64,000 nucleotides of DNA from Ovis canadensis (lineage: Eukaryota; Chordata; Mammalia; Artiodactyla; Bovidae), in contig NC_091263.1 of assembly GCF_042477335.2 (NCBI RefSeq), positions 67,264,501-67,328,500 on the forward strand, written 5' to 3'. Each line of letters starts with the position of its first letter. Within the stretch, counting starts at the first letter, position 1. The notes under the pieces are model-generated. The model was not told the origin of the DNA, did not search any database, and saw nothing but the letters and a program-made list of their open reading frames with translations. Position numbers and translations under genes: made by a program. Below are positions 11,226 through 23,489 of the stretch, in pieces.

Positions 11226-12400
11226 ACTGAGTTAAGAGATTCATCAGCACTCTTATGAAAAAGTTAGGCCATAGATTTGGGAGTGAGACCCTGAAAATCT
11301 ACAAGGGGGTATACATTTGGATAGATTTAGGACACCCTGACCCCCAGCCACATTGAGCCTCTCTTGCTAACAGAAACAGCGCCTCCTCCCATTCAATAAG
11401 GCTAGTCTCTCTGCCTTAGAGACACTGTAATGACTTCATGTGAGTAAATTACGTAATGAGGGCACACCAGTTCTCTGCCTATACCACTCCAGTCTTCACT
11501 GCTTCTAGACCTAATAACTAGCGTAAGATCCCAGCATGTTCTAGGACAGGGGCAAAGTATAACCCAGGGTAGAAGGCTTCCCTACAAAAAGAACTGCAAG
11601 ATTTTGCTGATCTACATGGGAACAAACAAGGGGTATATGGATACGACTGGATTTGAGGGATCCTTGATTGGGTAGGGTTGGGACCAAATTTACGAAGAGC
11701 GCACTTGCTAGAAATTTGGAATTCAGTTTGGTGGTTCAGGCAAGTAGGAATGATTCTATGGATACCTGTTTATTGGGTTGTCTTAAACCTGAATGCAGTA
11801 GTGGACTGTACAAAAGGAAGTTGATATGCCAGAAATTTCCTGGCTTAATGTTGAGAGAGAAATGCAGAGAGAGAGGGATTTAGATCATACCCCCCTCAAG
11901 AAGACACTGAAAATAAATTGTGAGAGGAACACCCACATCCTCAAAAAAACTGTAACTGGCAATCCTCTTTTGGCTGGGGAAAAGTGAGAAGTACTGAAAC
12001 TCAAACATTAGTATTGTTGTTTTTCCCCCTGACTTCAACAGGAATAATGAAACCCAGAGAGGCGGAGGCCTGGTAGAAGCACTTAAGCAACAAAGACAAA
12101 TAGACATCAGGGACAGAGAGCTAATAAGAATGGATTGACCCACAGGTATCTTTGCCGGAGGCTCATTTTAAAAGGTATCTATCCCCATGACGGAAAGAGC
12201 ATGGCTGCCAGGCCCTTTGTCCAGCCCACTTCATTTGCAGTCCCCCTACCTCCAAGTCTAGGTCTGGTGAATGAGCCCTGCCTTGAGGAACTGTTATGGA
12301 GAATTAAAGCTCCTCAGCAAATTCCGAGACTGCCCATCCTCACCAGCTCCAGGCCAGGTACCACACCAAGAAAGGCAGGGGTGTCAGGAAGCGCCCGCCT
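11226..12400. other. Intergenic, no feature recognised
   Basis: I see no repeat I can name and no exon homologous to the protease genes. Short open frames at 11668-11883 and 12135-12404 lack any recognisable domain. Confidence 0.4.
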
Positions 12401-12404
12401 TTAA

Positions 12405-12745
12405 GTTGTTGTCGTTCACTCGCTAGCCTCCCTCCCTATCTCCCAGTTTGCCCAAGTTCATGTCCCTTGAATCGGTGATGCCATCCAACCATCTATCCTC
12501 TGTTGCCCTCCTCTCCTTTTGTCTTCAATCTTCCCAGCATCAGGGTCTTTTCCAGTGAGTCGGTTGTTTGCATCAGGTGGCCAAAGTATTGGAGCTTCAG
12601 CTTCAGCAGCAGCCCTTCCAATGAGTATTCAGTGTTGATTTCCCTTAGAATTGACTGGTTTGATCTCCTTGTTGTCCAAGGGACTCTCAAGAGTCTTCTC
12701 CAGCACCACAATTCAAAAACATTAAATCGGCAGGCCCCTAGCAAG
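12405..12745 (-). mobile_element. BovB 3' end fragment
   Basis: Antisense and diverged BovB carboxy-terminal end. The minus frame 12493-12744 contains the familiar '[19 protein letters not shown]' and '[13 protein letters not shown]' phrases. It ends about 30 bases before the CpG-rich promoter of gene 1. Confidence 0.85.
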
Positions 12746-12779
12746 GACAGTCTCCTCAGATGGACTCTAACCCTTCGGT

Positions 12780-13330
12780 CGTGGGCTGATTTCGGCTGGA
12801 GACTGTCTCGGCTGAGGGTCTGAGAGCGAGAGCGTGACTGCGCTCTTAGGCCGGCTTGCAGCGGCGAGATGCGCCGTGGTCCCCATGCCGCTACTCAGCT
12901 GCCGGCCACGAGGGGGCGCCGCAGAGCGCTGAGGCTGTCGCGGAGGCCATGGCGTCCCCGGGCGGCCCCCACAGCCTCCTGGTCTGGCTTCTGCTCCTTC
13001 AACCCTGGCTCACGGAGGCTTCGGAGGATGGGTTGGCGACGCCCTTGCCCTCTCCAGCTCCCTCGGGAGGCGGCACTAAGAACCGCACGGCGGTCCAGCC
13101 AGCCCCTGGAGGCGCTTCGGAAGTCCCCAAGTTGGTGGAGTTTAGCTTAGGTGACTCTGCGTTGGGCGTCCGGAGGGGGGCTGAGGCGCCAGGGTGGGAG
13201 CTGCTGCTCCCCAGGGGCTTGGGAGGGTTGGGGTCTGAATCAGCGCAGGCCTGCTGTGGAACCCGAGGGTGGGGGGTGCGCCTCGTGTGCGGATCCAAGG
13301 CCTGCGGATTTGGAAATGCTGCCCTGGAGC
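12780..13330 (+). promoter_or_regulatory. CpG-rich promoter/exon 1 region of gene 1
   Basis: CpG density rises abruptly after the BovB fragment and covers the 5' untranslated region and exon 1 of gene 1. No clear TATA box is visible. The CTCF-like site at 12906-12920 lies within it. Confidence 0.5.
12906..12920 (+). promoter_or_regulatory. CTCF/CTCFL-like site, gene 1 promoter
   Basis: CCACGAGGGGGCGCC, a close match to the CTCF core consensus, followed by the conserved GCAGAGCGC. The site ends 28 bases before the ATG at 12949. The same site occurs in the other four genes in the same position and orientation. Confidence 0.65.
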
Positions 13331-16300
13331 CTAGGAGGACATGGCCTTCTTGGCTGTCTCGGAGGCTCCCGGGAGTCAGGGCCTGTTTCTCAGAGGTTTT
13401 CCTTGCTGCCTTGTCCTCACCCCAGCGTGCGGCCAAGTGTTCCTGAAAATCTTGGGAGGACAGGACAGCGAGGAAGGGAAGTGGCCCTGGCAGGTGAGCC
13501 TGAGGGTCCGTAACAGACATGTGTGCGGAGCTTCCCTCGTCACAGAGAGGTGGGTGCTGACTGCAGCCCACTGCATTTTAAGGTGAGTCATGACAGCGGA
13601 GATGCGAGAGTCCTGCCCTCCTCAGACACCCTTTATTTTCTATTGCCCTGCAAGTTGATAGAAAACCCAAACCAAACCAAAGCCCACACAATCAAAATGG
13701 GAGAGATTCTGCATTTTGGTAGTCTTGTTACCAGGAATGGTAATTTGATGATCAAAACCAGTTGTAGCAAATCAATTTTGAGAGTCATTAGGAGGGGTTT
13801 TTGGGGATAGGGGCCTGGAGAGAGTGGTGAGGGAGGTTGGGGCCAGATTGGGAAACAGCTGATGTGTGTGGAAAGGCACAAAGGATGCTTCCCAGAGTCT
13901 CTATGAGGGACATGTCCTCTTCCCACAGCCGTTACCAGTACACTGTCATGATGGGAGATCGGAATCTCCAGGGTATATTATCAGGGTTGGTGGTCCCTGT
14001 CAGCCATGTCGTCGTTCACCCTCAGTTCTCAACAAGTGGAACCGTTAAAAATGACCTTGCTCTTCTCCGGCTCCGCTACCCTGTAAATTTCACTGGCGTT
14101 ATCCAGCCTATATGCATCCCTGAGAAGACTTTCCACGTGCAAGCTGGGACCAGGTGCTGGGTGACCGGATGGGGAAGGAAGCAAGAATTTGGTGAGACTG
14201 TGAGGAAGGTAGTAACCTGGGTAGAGGGGGGCACCCTTATCCCTGGAGTAAGCAACAACTCTAAAGTGGTGGGGTGGGAGGAGGCTGACCACCTGGCAGG
14301 TGGGTAAGGGGGCAGCCAGGTTAATGGTTCCCAAATGGCTGGAGCTCAAATTGATTGAGATCTTTTGTTGCAACGCAAATATTTGATGCCAGCCATTTAT
14401 GAAAGGCACCAGTCCTGGGAACCAGAGCTGTTCTCTGAAGAAGAAATACATGGGCAAAGTCTCTTGCAGATTTCTGGGGATGTGTGCCTGACTGGTTTGG
14501 GGGTATTTTTAGGTTCCTTGGGGACAGAACTGGATGCTCTGGAGTTCTTTCCAGGGTTAACTTCTGCTCAGGGCGTGATGAGCTGTCTGCCAGTCAGAGC
14601 TGTCTGTTGCTGGAAGTACTTGCCTTGGTGCGTAGGGAACTTCCTGTCCTTGGGGGTCTTGGCAGAGCCAGAAGACCCCTGTTGGTGAGGCTATAGGGCC
14701 TCTTATCTCTGGAAAGAGCCTGGATTGTTGCTTTCAGGTGCTCCTTGTCTGAGCATCTGTGATTCTGCTTTAAAGTAAAGACACTTTGGTGATGTAAGGG
14801 ATGCCTTTCATGGTTACTGTTGATACGCAGAGTGACAGACGCTTGGTTATCATTTCTCACGATGGTCAGGCTTGCCTCTTCCCGTCCTGATCTGTTCTTC
14901 CTTATTTTGTCGTGGATTTGCTTCCTACCTTCTCTTCTCTCCTTGTCAGCTTGGGGCTTCAGTTTCTTCCATTATCAGATGGGGATAAAAACCTCTATAA
15001 TGCCTTCTTCAGGGGGGATTCAAGGTGTTTGGGGGCTTATCATTCACCTGTGCAGATCTACCCACTGCCGAGTTTCTTCTTTGTTTGTAGAAGGCCCACT
15101 TGTGTCTGAAGTTCTCCAGGAGATCGACCAGTATATCATGTACTATGAAGAATGCAACGGGCTGCTCCAGATGGCCCTACAAACAGATAAGGATTTAGTG
15201 CAAGAAGGAGTGGTCTGTGGCTATAATAGTATAGGAAAGGATTCTTGCCAGGTAAGTTCATGGGTCCCTTGCCACCTCTGTATTGAGGCTGTCCCCTCAA
15301 AGTATCCTTCTTCCCCAGTAACAGGGCCTGGGTTATTTCCCACCTTATCTTTTGGCCTTTACTTAAGGAGATTCAGGGGAGAACCCCTCAAGATACCCGT
15401 GAGCTGTCCTGGCCTGTTCCTCCAATAGGCAGGAGCCCCACATCCTGGGGGTGCTGCCAGGATGCAGTGAAGTTGGGGGTGATGATGATAATCACGTAGT
15501 TCCTTAACTGAGTTCTTTCTATGGGCACTTCCGGTGCCAGTATGAGCATTCACCCACATTAGGTCAGTCTCCCAGCTCACAACCCTGCCACCTAGACAGT
15601 ATACATCTTATTATACAGATGTGGGCCCTCCAGAGACATAAGTCCCAGGTCCCCCTGGGAGTGCCTGTAGGAGCCCTGGGCCCACAGCCTCCCCTCTGCC
15701 CTGAGCCGCCTTCCTGAGCAGGGGACAAGGGACAGGTCTCAGGATGAGTGTTTGGATTCTGGCAAGAGGAGAACATCACTGTGGGAGAGGGACCAGTGAG
15801 TCCGAGGCTCAAGGTCTGAAGCACCGGCCATGTTTAGGGAATGGGTTTCCGGTCTGGAGCAGTGAGGAGGCCAGTATGGCCAGAGTAGGGGGCTGGAGTC
15901 AGAATGCGTGGCCTGCAGGCTGTGCTGCGTTTCTTGGTCCTGTCCAGGCAGGCCTGTAGGCCAGGAGTTTGTTTTCTCCATGTTGGCAATGGTGCTGAGC
16001 CCCAGGTGGGACCTGGGCTCATGAGGGGTGGAGGGGATCTTAAGGACCTTGTCATCAGTTCTTGGTAACTGATTGCACACGAGGATGGGAGCGAGGGAGA
16101 GCTTGAAGAGTACTCTGAGTTTCTGACTGAGCTGGTTGGTGGGGGGGCACCAGAGCAATTTTAGAAAAGGATGTGCAGTGTTTGCATGAGCTGGGATGAG
16201 TATGTGGGATGTCTTGAGAGTGTAGCTTAATATATGGAGTCAGTTGGCTATATGGTCAGGAGCTCTAGAGAAACTTAGGCTAGGTGTATGGATTAAGGGG

Positions 16301-16999
16301 CTCAGTGCAGAAGTCATATTTGACGTGTTTAACAACCACTGTAGTATAGGAGGGCTTCCCTGGTGGCTCAGTGGTAGAGAATCTGTGTGCAGTGCAGCAG
16401 CCACAGGAGACCTGGGTTTGATCCCTGGGTTGGGAAGATCCCTTGGAGGAGGGCATGGCAACCCACTCCAGTATTCTTGCCTGGAGAGTCTCATGGACAG
16501 AGGAGCCTGGCGGGCTGAAAGAGTTGGACATGACTAAAGCAACTTAGCACACAGGCACGTAGTATAGGAAATGACCAGTCATGATACCTTCAGAGGATAC
16601 TAAAATTTTCCAGTTGACTCTTCTGTTCTCAGTTCTTATAATCACAGAAATCTGGGCCTGGGAGATGTCTGGGGAAGGCTCACAGATGTCCGTCTCGCAG
16701 TCAGCCTGCTCTGATGTGGGTGCTCTTCCATTCCTGAAGTTTGATTTCTTTTTGTTTTTCAGGGAGATTCTGGGGGCCCTCTGGTCTGTCAGTACAGTAC
16801 CACATGGGTCCAGGTAGGGATTGTGAGCTGGGGCGTTGGCTGTGGTCGTAACAATACGCCAGGAGTTTACACAGAAACCGCCGTCTACTCTAAGTGGCTA
16901 GTTGCAGTGGTGAACAAGGCTGCCTCTTTGTATCCAGTGGTGCTCCTCTTCCTGTTGCTGTGTGTGGTGTTGTCCCTGGGCCTCCTGGTGACCCTGTGA
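12949..16999 (+). CDS. PRSS42: Testis-type serine protease, PRSS42-like (gene 1)
   Basis: S1-family (chymotrypsin-fold) secreted or membrane-anchored serine protease. I join five coding exons: 12949-13150, 13426-13582, 13929-14191, 15091-15251 and 16763-16999. All introns are GT-AG and the phases agree, giving 1,020 nt and 339 aa. A signal peptide (about 1-22) is followed by a Pro/Ser-rich linker. Then come [11 protein letters not shown] (predicted activation cleavage after Lys75), His116 in TAAHC, Asp162 in NDLALL and Ser264 in GDSGGP. Asp258 is the Asp189 equivalent, predicting trypsin-like Arg/Lys specificity. The tail ([16 protein letters not shown]...) is hydrophobic, suggesting a GPI signal or a membrane segment. 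The CGQ-F-KI-GG...[10 protein letters not shown] stretch is closest to PRSS42 as I remember it. In mouse, Prss42, 43 and 44 are testis paralogues linked to spermatogenesis (established). The start codon is the conserved one, 28 bases after the CTCF-like site; an upstream in-frame ATG at 12856 is less likely. Confidence 0.85.
15495..15625. mobile_element. MIR/L2-like relic in gene 1 intron 4
   Basis: 'ccacattaggtcagtctccc ... tcttattatacagatg' is the usual MIR-like pattern (old tRNA-derived SINE). The same relic is present in gene 3 (about 47410-47525). Confidence 0.5.
16350..16562 (+). mobile_element. Bov-tA SINE in gene 1 intron 4
   Basis: 'gggcttccctggtggctcag' to 'actaaagcaacttagcacac', within the last intron of gene 1, about 200 bases before the last exon. 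Confidence 0.88.
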
Positions 17000-17590
17000 T
17001 CACCCTGGTCCACACTGCCCCCTGTTTCTGGGTCTCACACCTAGCCCTGCCTCTGACCTCCCACTCCTAGTTTAGTGCCAATTCCTGAATTCCATTTGGT
17101 ATGCACTGATCTTGTGGAGATTCACATGACAGAAAGCTGGCAGCAAGAAGCCCTGGAAGTTTCCCTGCCTCATCCATGTCTACAACTTGGCCGTGCTCTG
17201 CTTGCCAGGAAGGAGTGGATGAAACCAGCGACCTGCCAGGTGGACATGATGCTTCATCCACATCACGGGGAACATCTGGCAAAGAAGAGACATCATCACC
17301 CGTGAAGCAGTGTTAGATCTGACACTTTTATCAAACCGATCTGTGTGGTGATTGTTGGGAGAGAGCGAGGAGGCCCTGCCACGTCTGCACGTGACTCCGT
17401 TATCTGGGTTCGGAAAAGGTCCCCTGCTCCCCAGTGTAGATCCGCCTGTGAGTATCTGCCTCTGCCGCACAAGCCCTCCGGGGGCAACTCAGTCTCGGAA
17501 CCCCCTTCCCAGGGCTCCAGTGGCCACATGCAGGCTCACCCCAAGTTGTGTTGAAGTATTACGGAATGTGGACACTTCTGATGTCAACCC

Positions 17591-17596
17591 AATAAA
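17591..17596 (+). other. Polyadenylation signal AATAAA, gene 1
   Basis: AATAAA lies 592 bases after the stop codon, in the same context ('gtcaacccaataaatg') as the signals of genes 2 and 3, so the 3' untranslated region is about 0.6 kb. Confidence 0.7.
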
Positions 17597-17619
17597 TGTT
17601 TGGAGAGTCGTGTGTGTTC

Positions 17620-18015
17620 TGCATCTCTACTGGTCTGGGGTCACTGAAGAGAACTTATCTCACATTTAGGTTAGGAAAGTATTCATGGTCTTTTAAAGCC
17701 CTGGAGTGAAGTGATGTGATGTGATGTGAGCGGACAGATGGCTTTAGCAGTTGGGTCCTGCTGCTGTGTCCCTCGTAGCCATTAGCGTCTGTGCAGGGAC
17801 CTTTGCAGGTGAGTTTGCTAGCCACTGCATCTGGGAAGGAGGGAGTGAGAGAGAATCCTGGAAGCCGGAGACGGGTCAGGGCGTTGTGCCCAAACATCAC
17901 CCCACCTTTCTGTGTGATTCTGTTGCTCCCCGTCTATGTATATGGAGGCTGGAGCACCAGACTGCCTTGGCCAGGCTATGGAGAACAGCACTGAGACTCA
18001 GGGAGGGGACAGTAT
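17620..18015. other. Intergenic, downstream of gene 1
   Basis: No recognisable repeat or exon apart from a short (GTGAT)n-like run near 17710-17730. Confidence 0.4.
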
Positions 18016-18215
18016 GGGGTGCTTACTGGTGGCTCAGATGATAAAGAATCTGGCCGCAATGCAGGAGACCTGGGTTTGATCCCTAGTTTCGGAAGATCCC
18101 CTGGAGAAGGAACGTTCTTCCCTGGGGAATTCTTTGGGCAGTGGAGCCTGGTGGGCTGCAGTCCATGGGTCGCAAAGCGCTGGACATGACTGAGGGACCA
18201 ACACTCACACACACT
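18016..18215 (+). mobile_element. Bov-tA SINE
   Basis: 'tggtggctcagatgataaag' to 'gctggacatgactgaggg', followed by a short CA-rich tail. Confidence 0.85.
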
Positions 18216-18429
18216 GTGTCTCTGCTGGCCTGTTTCCCTCACTACCATGTGGTCCCAGATTACCTCTCTGTCCTTGTGCAGAGCACTTCACAGTTTCTTA
18301 ATTTCTTTCATGAAAGTTTGAGGTTGCCTTCTTTTAGGAGAGGATTGTGCATTTTGCATATGGGGAGAAGGTGCATGTGAATAGTTAGGTGAATAAAAAC
18401 GTCAACTTGATGGTCTTCTCTTATGGCTT

Positions 18430-18830
18430 CTTTCGGACCCTTCCTTCTGGGCATATACGGTATCAGGATAAAGAATACATTTCCAACCTTCCCACCTGTC
18501 TTAAGTTTGGCAATAAGTTCTGGCCAATAAAATGTAAATAGTGATGTTGAGTATGAATTTTGGAAGGTATTAAAGATACCTTTTAAAGAAAGGAGAACAA
18601 GCCCTTTGTCACTTTCTTCTTTGCTGGCTAGAGTATATTCATGGTGATGAGCTTGAGCAGCAATCTTGGAACATGAGGAACATGTTAAGGGTATAGAACA
18701 GAAATTCAGAAGAAACTTGACTCTCTGGAATTTATAAAGCTGCCATCACATCTCTTTATGCAAGAGAGAAATAAACTTCTCTCTTAATTGAACCACCATC
18801 ATCTTCAGTTTCAGTTACTCATAGAAAAAT
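18430..18830 (+). mobile_element. Old LINE/other ancient repeat 3' end (family uncertain)
   Basis: The stretch 'aatcttggaacatgagga ... gagagaaataaacttctctc' resembles a widespread ancient mammalian L1-type 3' end. I am unsure of the family. Confidence 0.35.
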
Positions 18831-18963
18831 CTCACTTTAACTAATTCAGTTGGTATTATAGCTTTATTTCTGGATTGTTATGCATATAGGCTTTTAAAAT
18901 CATTTCTTATTTCGACTAAATTATTTTTATTCCTACTTTGCTATGTGCCATTTCTTCCTTCTC

Positions 18964-19345
18964 TCAGTTCAGTTCAGTTCAGTCACTCAGTCGTGTCCAA
19001 CTCTTTGCGACCCCATGAATTGCAGCACACCAGGCCTCCCTGTCCATCACCAGCTCCTGGAGTCCACCCAAACCCATGTCCATTGAGTCGATGATGCCAT
19101 CCAGCCATCTCATCCCCTGTCGTCCCCTTCTCCTCCTGCCCTCAATCCCTCCCAGCATCAGGGTCTTTTCCAATGAATCAGCTCTTTGCATCAGGTGGCC
19201 AAAGTATTGGAGTTTCAGCTTCAACATCAGTCCTTCCAATGAACATCCAGGACTGATCTCCTTTAGGATGGACTGGTTGGATCTCCTTGCAGTCCAAGGG
19301 ACTCTCAAGAGTCTTCTCCAACACCACAGTTCAAAAGCATCAATT
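18964..19345 (-). mobile_element. BovB 3' end
   Basis: Antisense; the minus frame 18979-19308 reads through the conserved BovB carboxy end ('[17 protein letters not shown]', '[13 protein letters not shown]', '[11 protein letters not shown]'). Confidence 0.92.
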
Positions 19346-19429
19346 CTGCGCTCCTTCTCTAGTCACGTTTTAAAAATTGATAAGGTTAGAAGTTTATGTT
19401 GATGAGTGACTATTATCTCAATGCGTTTC

Positions 19430-20335
19430 TCTGTTATTATTTTCTTTATTGAGGTATAATTTATATATTGTAAAATGCACATATTGCAGTGTACTGTTTT
19501 ATGAGTTTTAACAAATATATACCCATGTTAACATCACCAGAATCATGCTGGAGAACATTTCCATTAATCCAGGATGTTGCTTTATATTCCTTTCTATCAT
19601 CCCCTCGCAGAGATAACCTTTGTTCTGTTCACTGTCACATTAGAGTTGCAGATTATTGTATCTCACATTAATGGAATCATACAGTCTGTTCTTTCGGGTC
19701 TGTCTTCCACATACTGTTTCTGTCTTCTTTTCTTCCAGTTTTACTGACATATAGCACTGTATAAGTTTGAGGTGTACAGCATAGTGATTTGACTTACATA
19801 TATAATGAAATGATTACCATATTAAGTTTAGCCAGCAGCCATCATCTCATAAACACAAAATTAAAGAAATAGAAATACACTTTTCCTTGTGAGAACTCTT
19901 ATGATTTGTTCTCTTTGCAGCTTTCATATGTAACATTCAATATTGTTAATTATACTAATCATGTTGCACATGGCATCCCTAGAATTTATTTATCTTATAA
20001 CTGGAGGTTTGTACCTTTTGACTGCCTTCATTGAATTCCACATACTGTTTTTGAGATTAATCCATGTTGTCATGTGTATCATCAGTTGCTTCCTTTCTAT
20101 TGCTAAATAGTTATCCATTACATGAGTTTTCACAGTTCATTAATTCTCTTGTTGATGGACATTTGGGATGTTTCTAGTTAGGGGCTATTATGAACAAAGG
20201 TACTGATAAACACTCAGGTACAAGACTTTTCGTGCCTATATGCTTTTGCTTCTTTTGGGAATAAACACAGGAATGGAATTACTCATTCATAGAATAGGTG
20301 TATGGTTAACTTTATTAGAAAATTCCAGAGTTTTC
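19430..20335 (-). mobile_element. Old L1 3' region, antisense (left half, split by BovB)
   Basis: 'tcttgttgatggacatttgg' and 'ggaatggaattactcattca' are typical antisense old-L1 3' phrases. The element stops where the BovB begins and resumes at about 22840. Confidence 0.65.
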
Positions 20336-20339
20336 CAAA

Positions 20340-22835
20340 TTATTTGTAAAGAGGCTGAAGTTGAACAGTTCTGTGAAGACCTACAAGACCTTCTAGAACT
20401 AACACCAAAAAAAGAGATGTCCTTTTCATCATAGGGGACTGGAATGCCAAAGTAGGAAGTTAAGAGATACCTGGAGTAATAGGCAACTTTGGCTTTGGAG
20501 TACAAAATGAAGCAGGGCAAAGGCTAACAGAGTTTTGTGAAGAGAATGCACTGGTCATAGCAAACACCCTCCTCCAACAACACAATAGATGACTCTACAC
20601 ATGGACATCATCAGATGGTCAATAGCGAAATCAGATTCATTCTATTCTTTGTAGCCAAAGATGGAGAAGCTCTCTACAGTCAGCAAGAACAAGACTGGGA
20701 GCTGACTGTGGCTCAGATCATGAACTCCTTATTACCAAATTCAGACTTGAATTGAAGAAAGTAGGGAAAACCACTGGACCATTCAGGTATGGCCTAAATA
20801 AAATCCTTTACGATTGTACTGTGAAAGTGACAAATATATTTAAGGGACTAGATCTGATAGAGTGCCTGAAGACCTATGGATGGAGGTTCATAACATTGTA
20901 CAGGAGACCGTGATCAAGACCATCCGCAAGAAAAAGAAATGCAAAAAGGCAAAATGGTTGTCTGAGGAGGGCTTACAAATAGCTGAGAAGAAGAGTAATG
21001 AAAGGCAAAGGAGAAAAGGAAAGATATACCCATTTAAGTGCAGAGTTCCAAAGAACAGCAAGGAGAGATAAGAAAGCCTTCCTCAGTGATCAGTGCAAAG
21101 AAATAGAGGAAAATGATAGAATGAGAAAGACTAGAGATCTCTTCAGGAAAATTAGAGATACCATGGGAACATTTCATGCAAAGATGGGCACAATAAAGGA
21201 CTGAAACGGTATGAACCTAACAGAAGCAGAAGATATTCAGAAGAGGTGGCAAGAATACACAGAAGAACTGTACAAAAAAGGTCTTCATGGCCCAGATAAC
21301 CACAATGGTGTGATCACTCACCTAGAGGAGGATATCCTGGAGTGTGAGGTCAAGGGGGCCTTAGGAAGCATCACTATTAACAAAGCTAGTGGAGGTGATG
21401 GAATACAAGTTGAGCTATTTCAAATCCTAAAAGATGATGCTGTAAAAGTGCTGCACTCAATATGCCAGCAAGTTTGGAAAACTCAGCAGTGGCCACGGGA
21501 CTGGAAAAGGTCAGTTTTCATTCCAATTCCAAAGAAAGGCAATGCCAAAGAATGCTCAAACTACCACACAACTGTATTCATTTCACACACTAGCAAAGTA
21601 ATGCTGAAAATTCTCCAAGCTAGTCTTCAACAGTACATGAACTGAGAAATTCCAGATGTTCTGGCTAGATTTAGAAAAGGCAGAGGAACCAGAAACCAAA
21701 TTGCCAACATCCATTGGAACATAGGAAAAGCAAGAGAATTCCAGAAAAACGTCTGCTTCATTGATTATGCCAAAGCCTTTGACTGTGTGGATCACGACAA
21801 ACTGGAAAATTCTTAGAAAGATGAGAATACCAGACCACCTTACCTGTCTCCTGAGAATTCTATATGCAGGCCAAGAAGTAACAGAACTGAATATGGAACT
21901 ATGGACTGGTTCCAGATTGGGAAAAGAGTATGTCAAGGCTATATATTGTCATTCTGCTTACTTAACTTATATGGAGAGTACATCATGTGAAATGCCAGGT
22001 TGGATGAAGCACAAGCTGGAATCAAGATTGCCAGGAGAAATATCAATAACCTCAGATACTCAGATGACACCACCCTTATGGCAGAAAGTGAAGAAGAACT
22101 AAACAGCCTCTTGATGAAAGTGAAAGAGGAGAGTGAAAAAGCTGGCTTAAAACTCAACGTTCAAAAAACCAAGCTCACAGAATTTGATCCCATCACTTCA
22201 TGGCAAATAGATGGGAAAACAGTGGAAACAGTGATAGACTTTATTTTCTTGGGCTCCAAAATCACTGCAGATGGTGACTGTGGCCACGAAATTAAAAGAC
22301 GCTTGCTCCTTGGAAGAAAAGCTATGACCAACCTAGACAGCATATTAAAAAGCAGAGACATTTCTTTGCTGACAAAGGTCTGTCTAGTCAAAGCTATGGT
22401 TTTTCCAGTAGTCATGTATGGATGTGAGAGTTGGCTCATAAAGAAAGCTGAGCACCAAAAAACTGATGCTTTTGAACTATGATGTTGGAGAAGACTCTTG
22501 AGAGTCCCTTGGACTACAAGGAGATGAAAGCAATCAATCCTAAAGGAAATCAGTCCTGAATATTCATTCGAAGGACTGATGCTAAAGCTGGAACTCCAGT
22601 AATTTAGCCACCTGATGCAAAGAACTGACTCACTTGAAAAGATCCTGATGCTGGAAAGATCCTGAAGGCAGGAGGAGAAGGACGGCAGAGGATGAGATGG
22701 TTGGATGGCATCACCAACTCAATGGATATGAGTTTGAGCAAACTCCGGGAGTTGATGATGCACAGGGAGGCCTGGCGTACTGCAGTCCATGGGGTCGCAA
22801 AGAGTCAGACACAACTGAGCAACTGAACTGAACCG
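20340..22835 (+). mobile_element. BovB LINE, 5'-truncated, sense, inactive
   Basis: About 2.5 kb of BovB starting within the endonuclease domain, through reverse transcriptase, to the ruminant 3' tail ('gcaaagagtcagacacaact'). Recognisable coding pieces: 21211-21645 (RT amino part, 'INKASGGDGIQVELFQILKDD') and 22000-22482, which carries the RT catalytic box as YSDD rather than YADD. Many stops and frameshifts; not functional. It inserted into the L1 that flanks it. Confidence 0.92.
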
Positions 22836-22839
22836 ACGC

Positions 22840-23475
22840 TCCTACTAGTAGTAAATGGTGCTTCCTCTTGGTCCATATCCTCCCGCCTCAGGACTTGGTG
22901 AAGATTGCCAGTTCTAACAGGTAGGAAGTGGTCTCTTACTGAGGTTTTAATTTGCATTTCCCTGTAACTAATGATATTGAGCGTGTTTTCCTGTACTATT
23001 GATCATATGTATATCTTCTTTTGTGAATCAACTTTCTAATTCTTTTGTGCATTTTAAATCAAGAGGCTTATCTTTTTATTGTTGATTCCTAAGTCTGTGG
23101 CTTGCTTTTTTTCACTTTTTAACTTGTGGTTGCAAAGATTGTTCTTCTATTTTTTCTCCCTAAGCTTTATAACTTCAAATTTTACATTGAAGTCTGAGGT
23201 TTATTAGATTTTGGGATGCAGTGTGAGATAGGGAACAAGGTTTTATTTTCTCTAATGTTTATCCAATACCAGTACCATTTGTTGAAAATACATTTATTTT
23301 CACATTGATTTGCATTGATACTTTATCAAAAATTAATTGACAGTATATATGTGCATCTATTTTGGGACTCTGTTCAATTCCTTATCTGTTTGTATATTCT
23401 TATGCTAACTTCACAGTGTCCTAGTTACTACAGCTTTGTAGTTAGTCTTGAAATTTGGTAGTGTGATATTTCCAA
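22840..23475 (-). mobile_element. Old L1 3' region, antisense (right half)
   Basis: Continues the L1 left of the BovB: 'aatttgcatttccctgtaac', 'gtaccatttgttgaaaatac', 'ctagttactacagctttgta'. It meets an oppositely oriented L1 piece at about 23480. Confidence 0.7.
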
Positions 23476-23489
23476 ATTTGAAAAATTTC

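Noticed and set aside
12999-13571. A 190-codon minus-strand frame over exons 1-2 of gene 1.
   Set aside because: It is the shadow of the real gene on the other strand.
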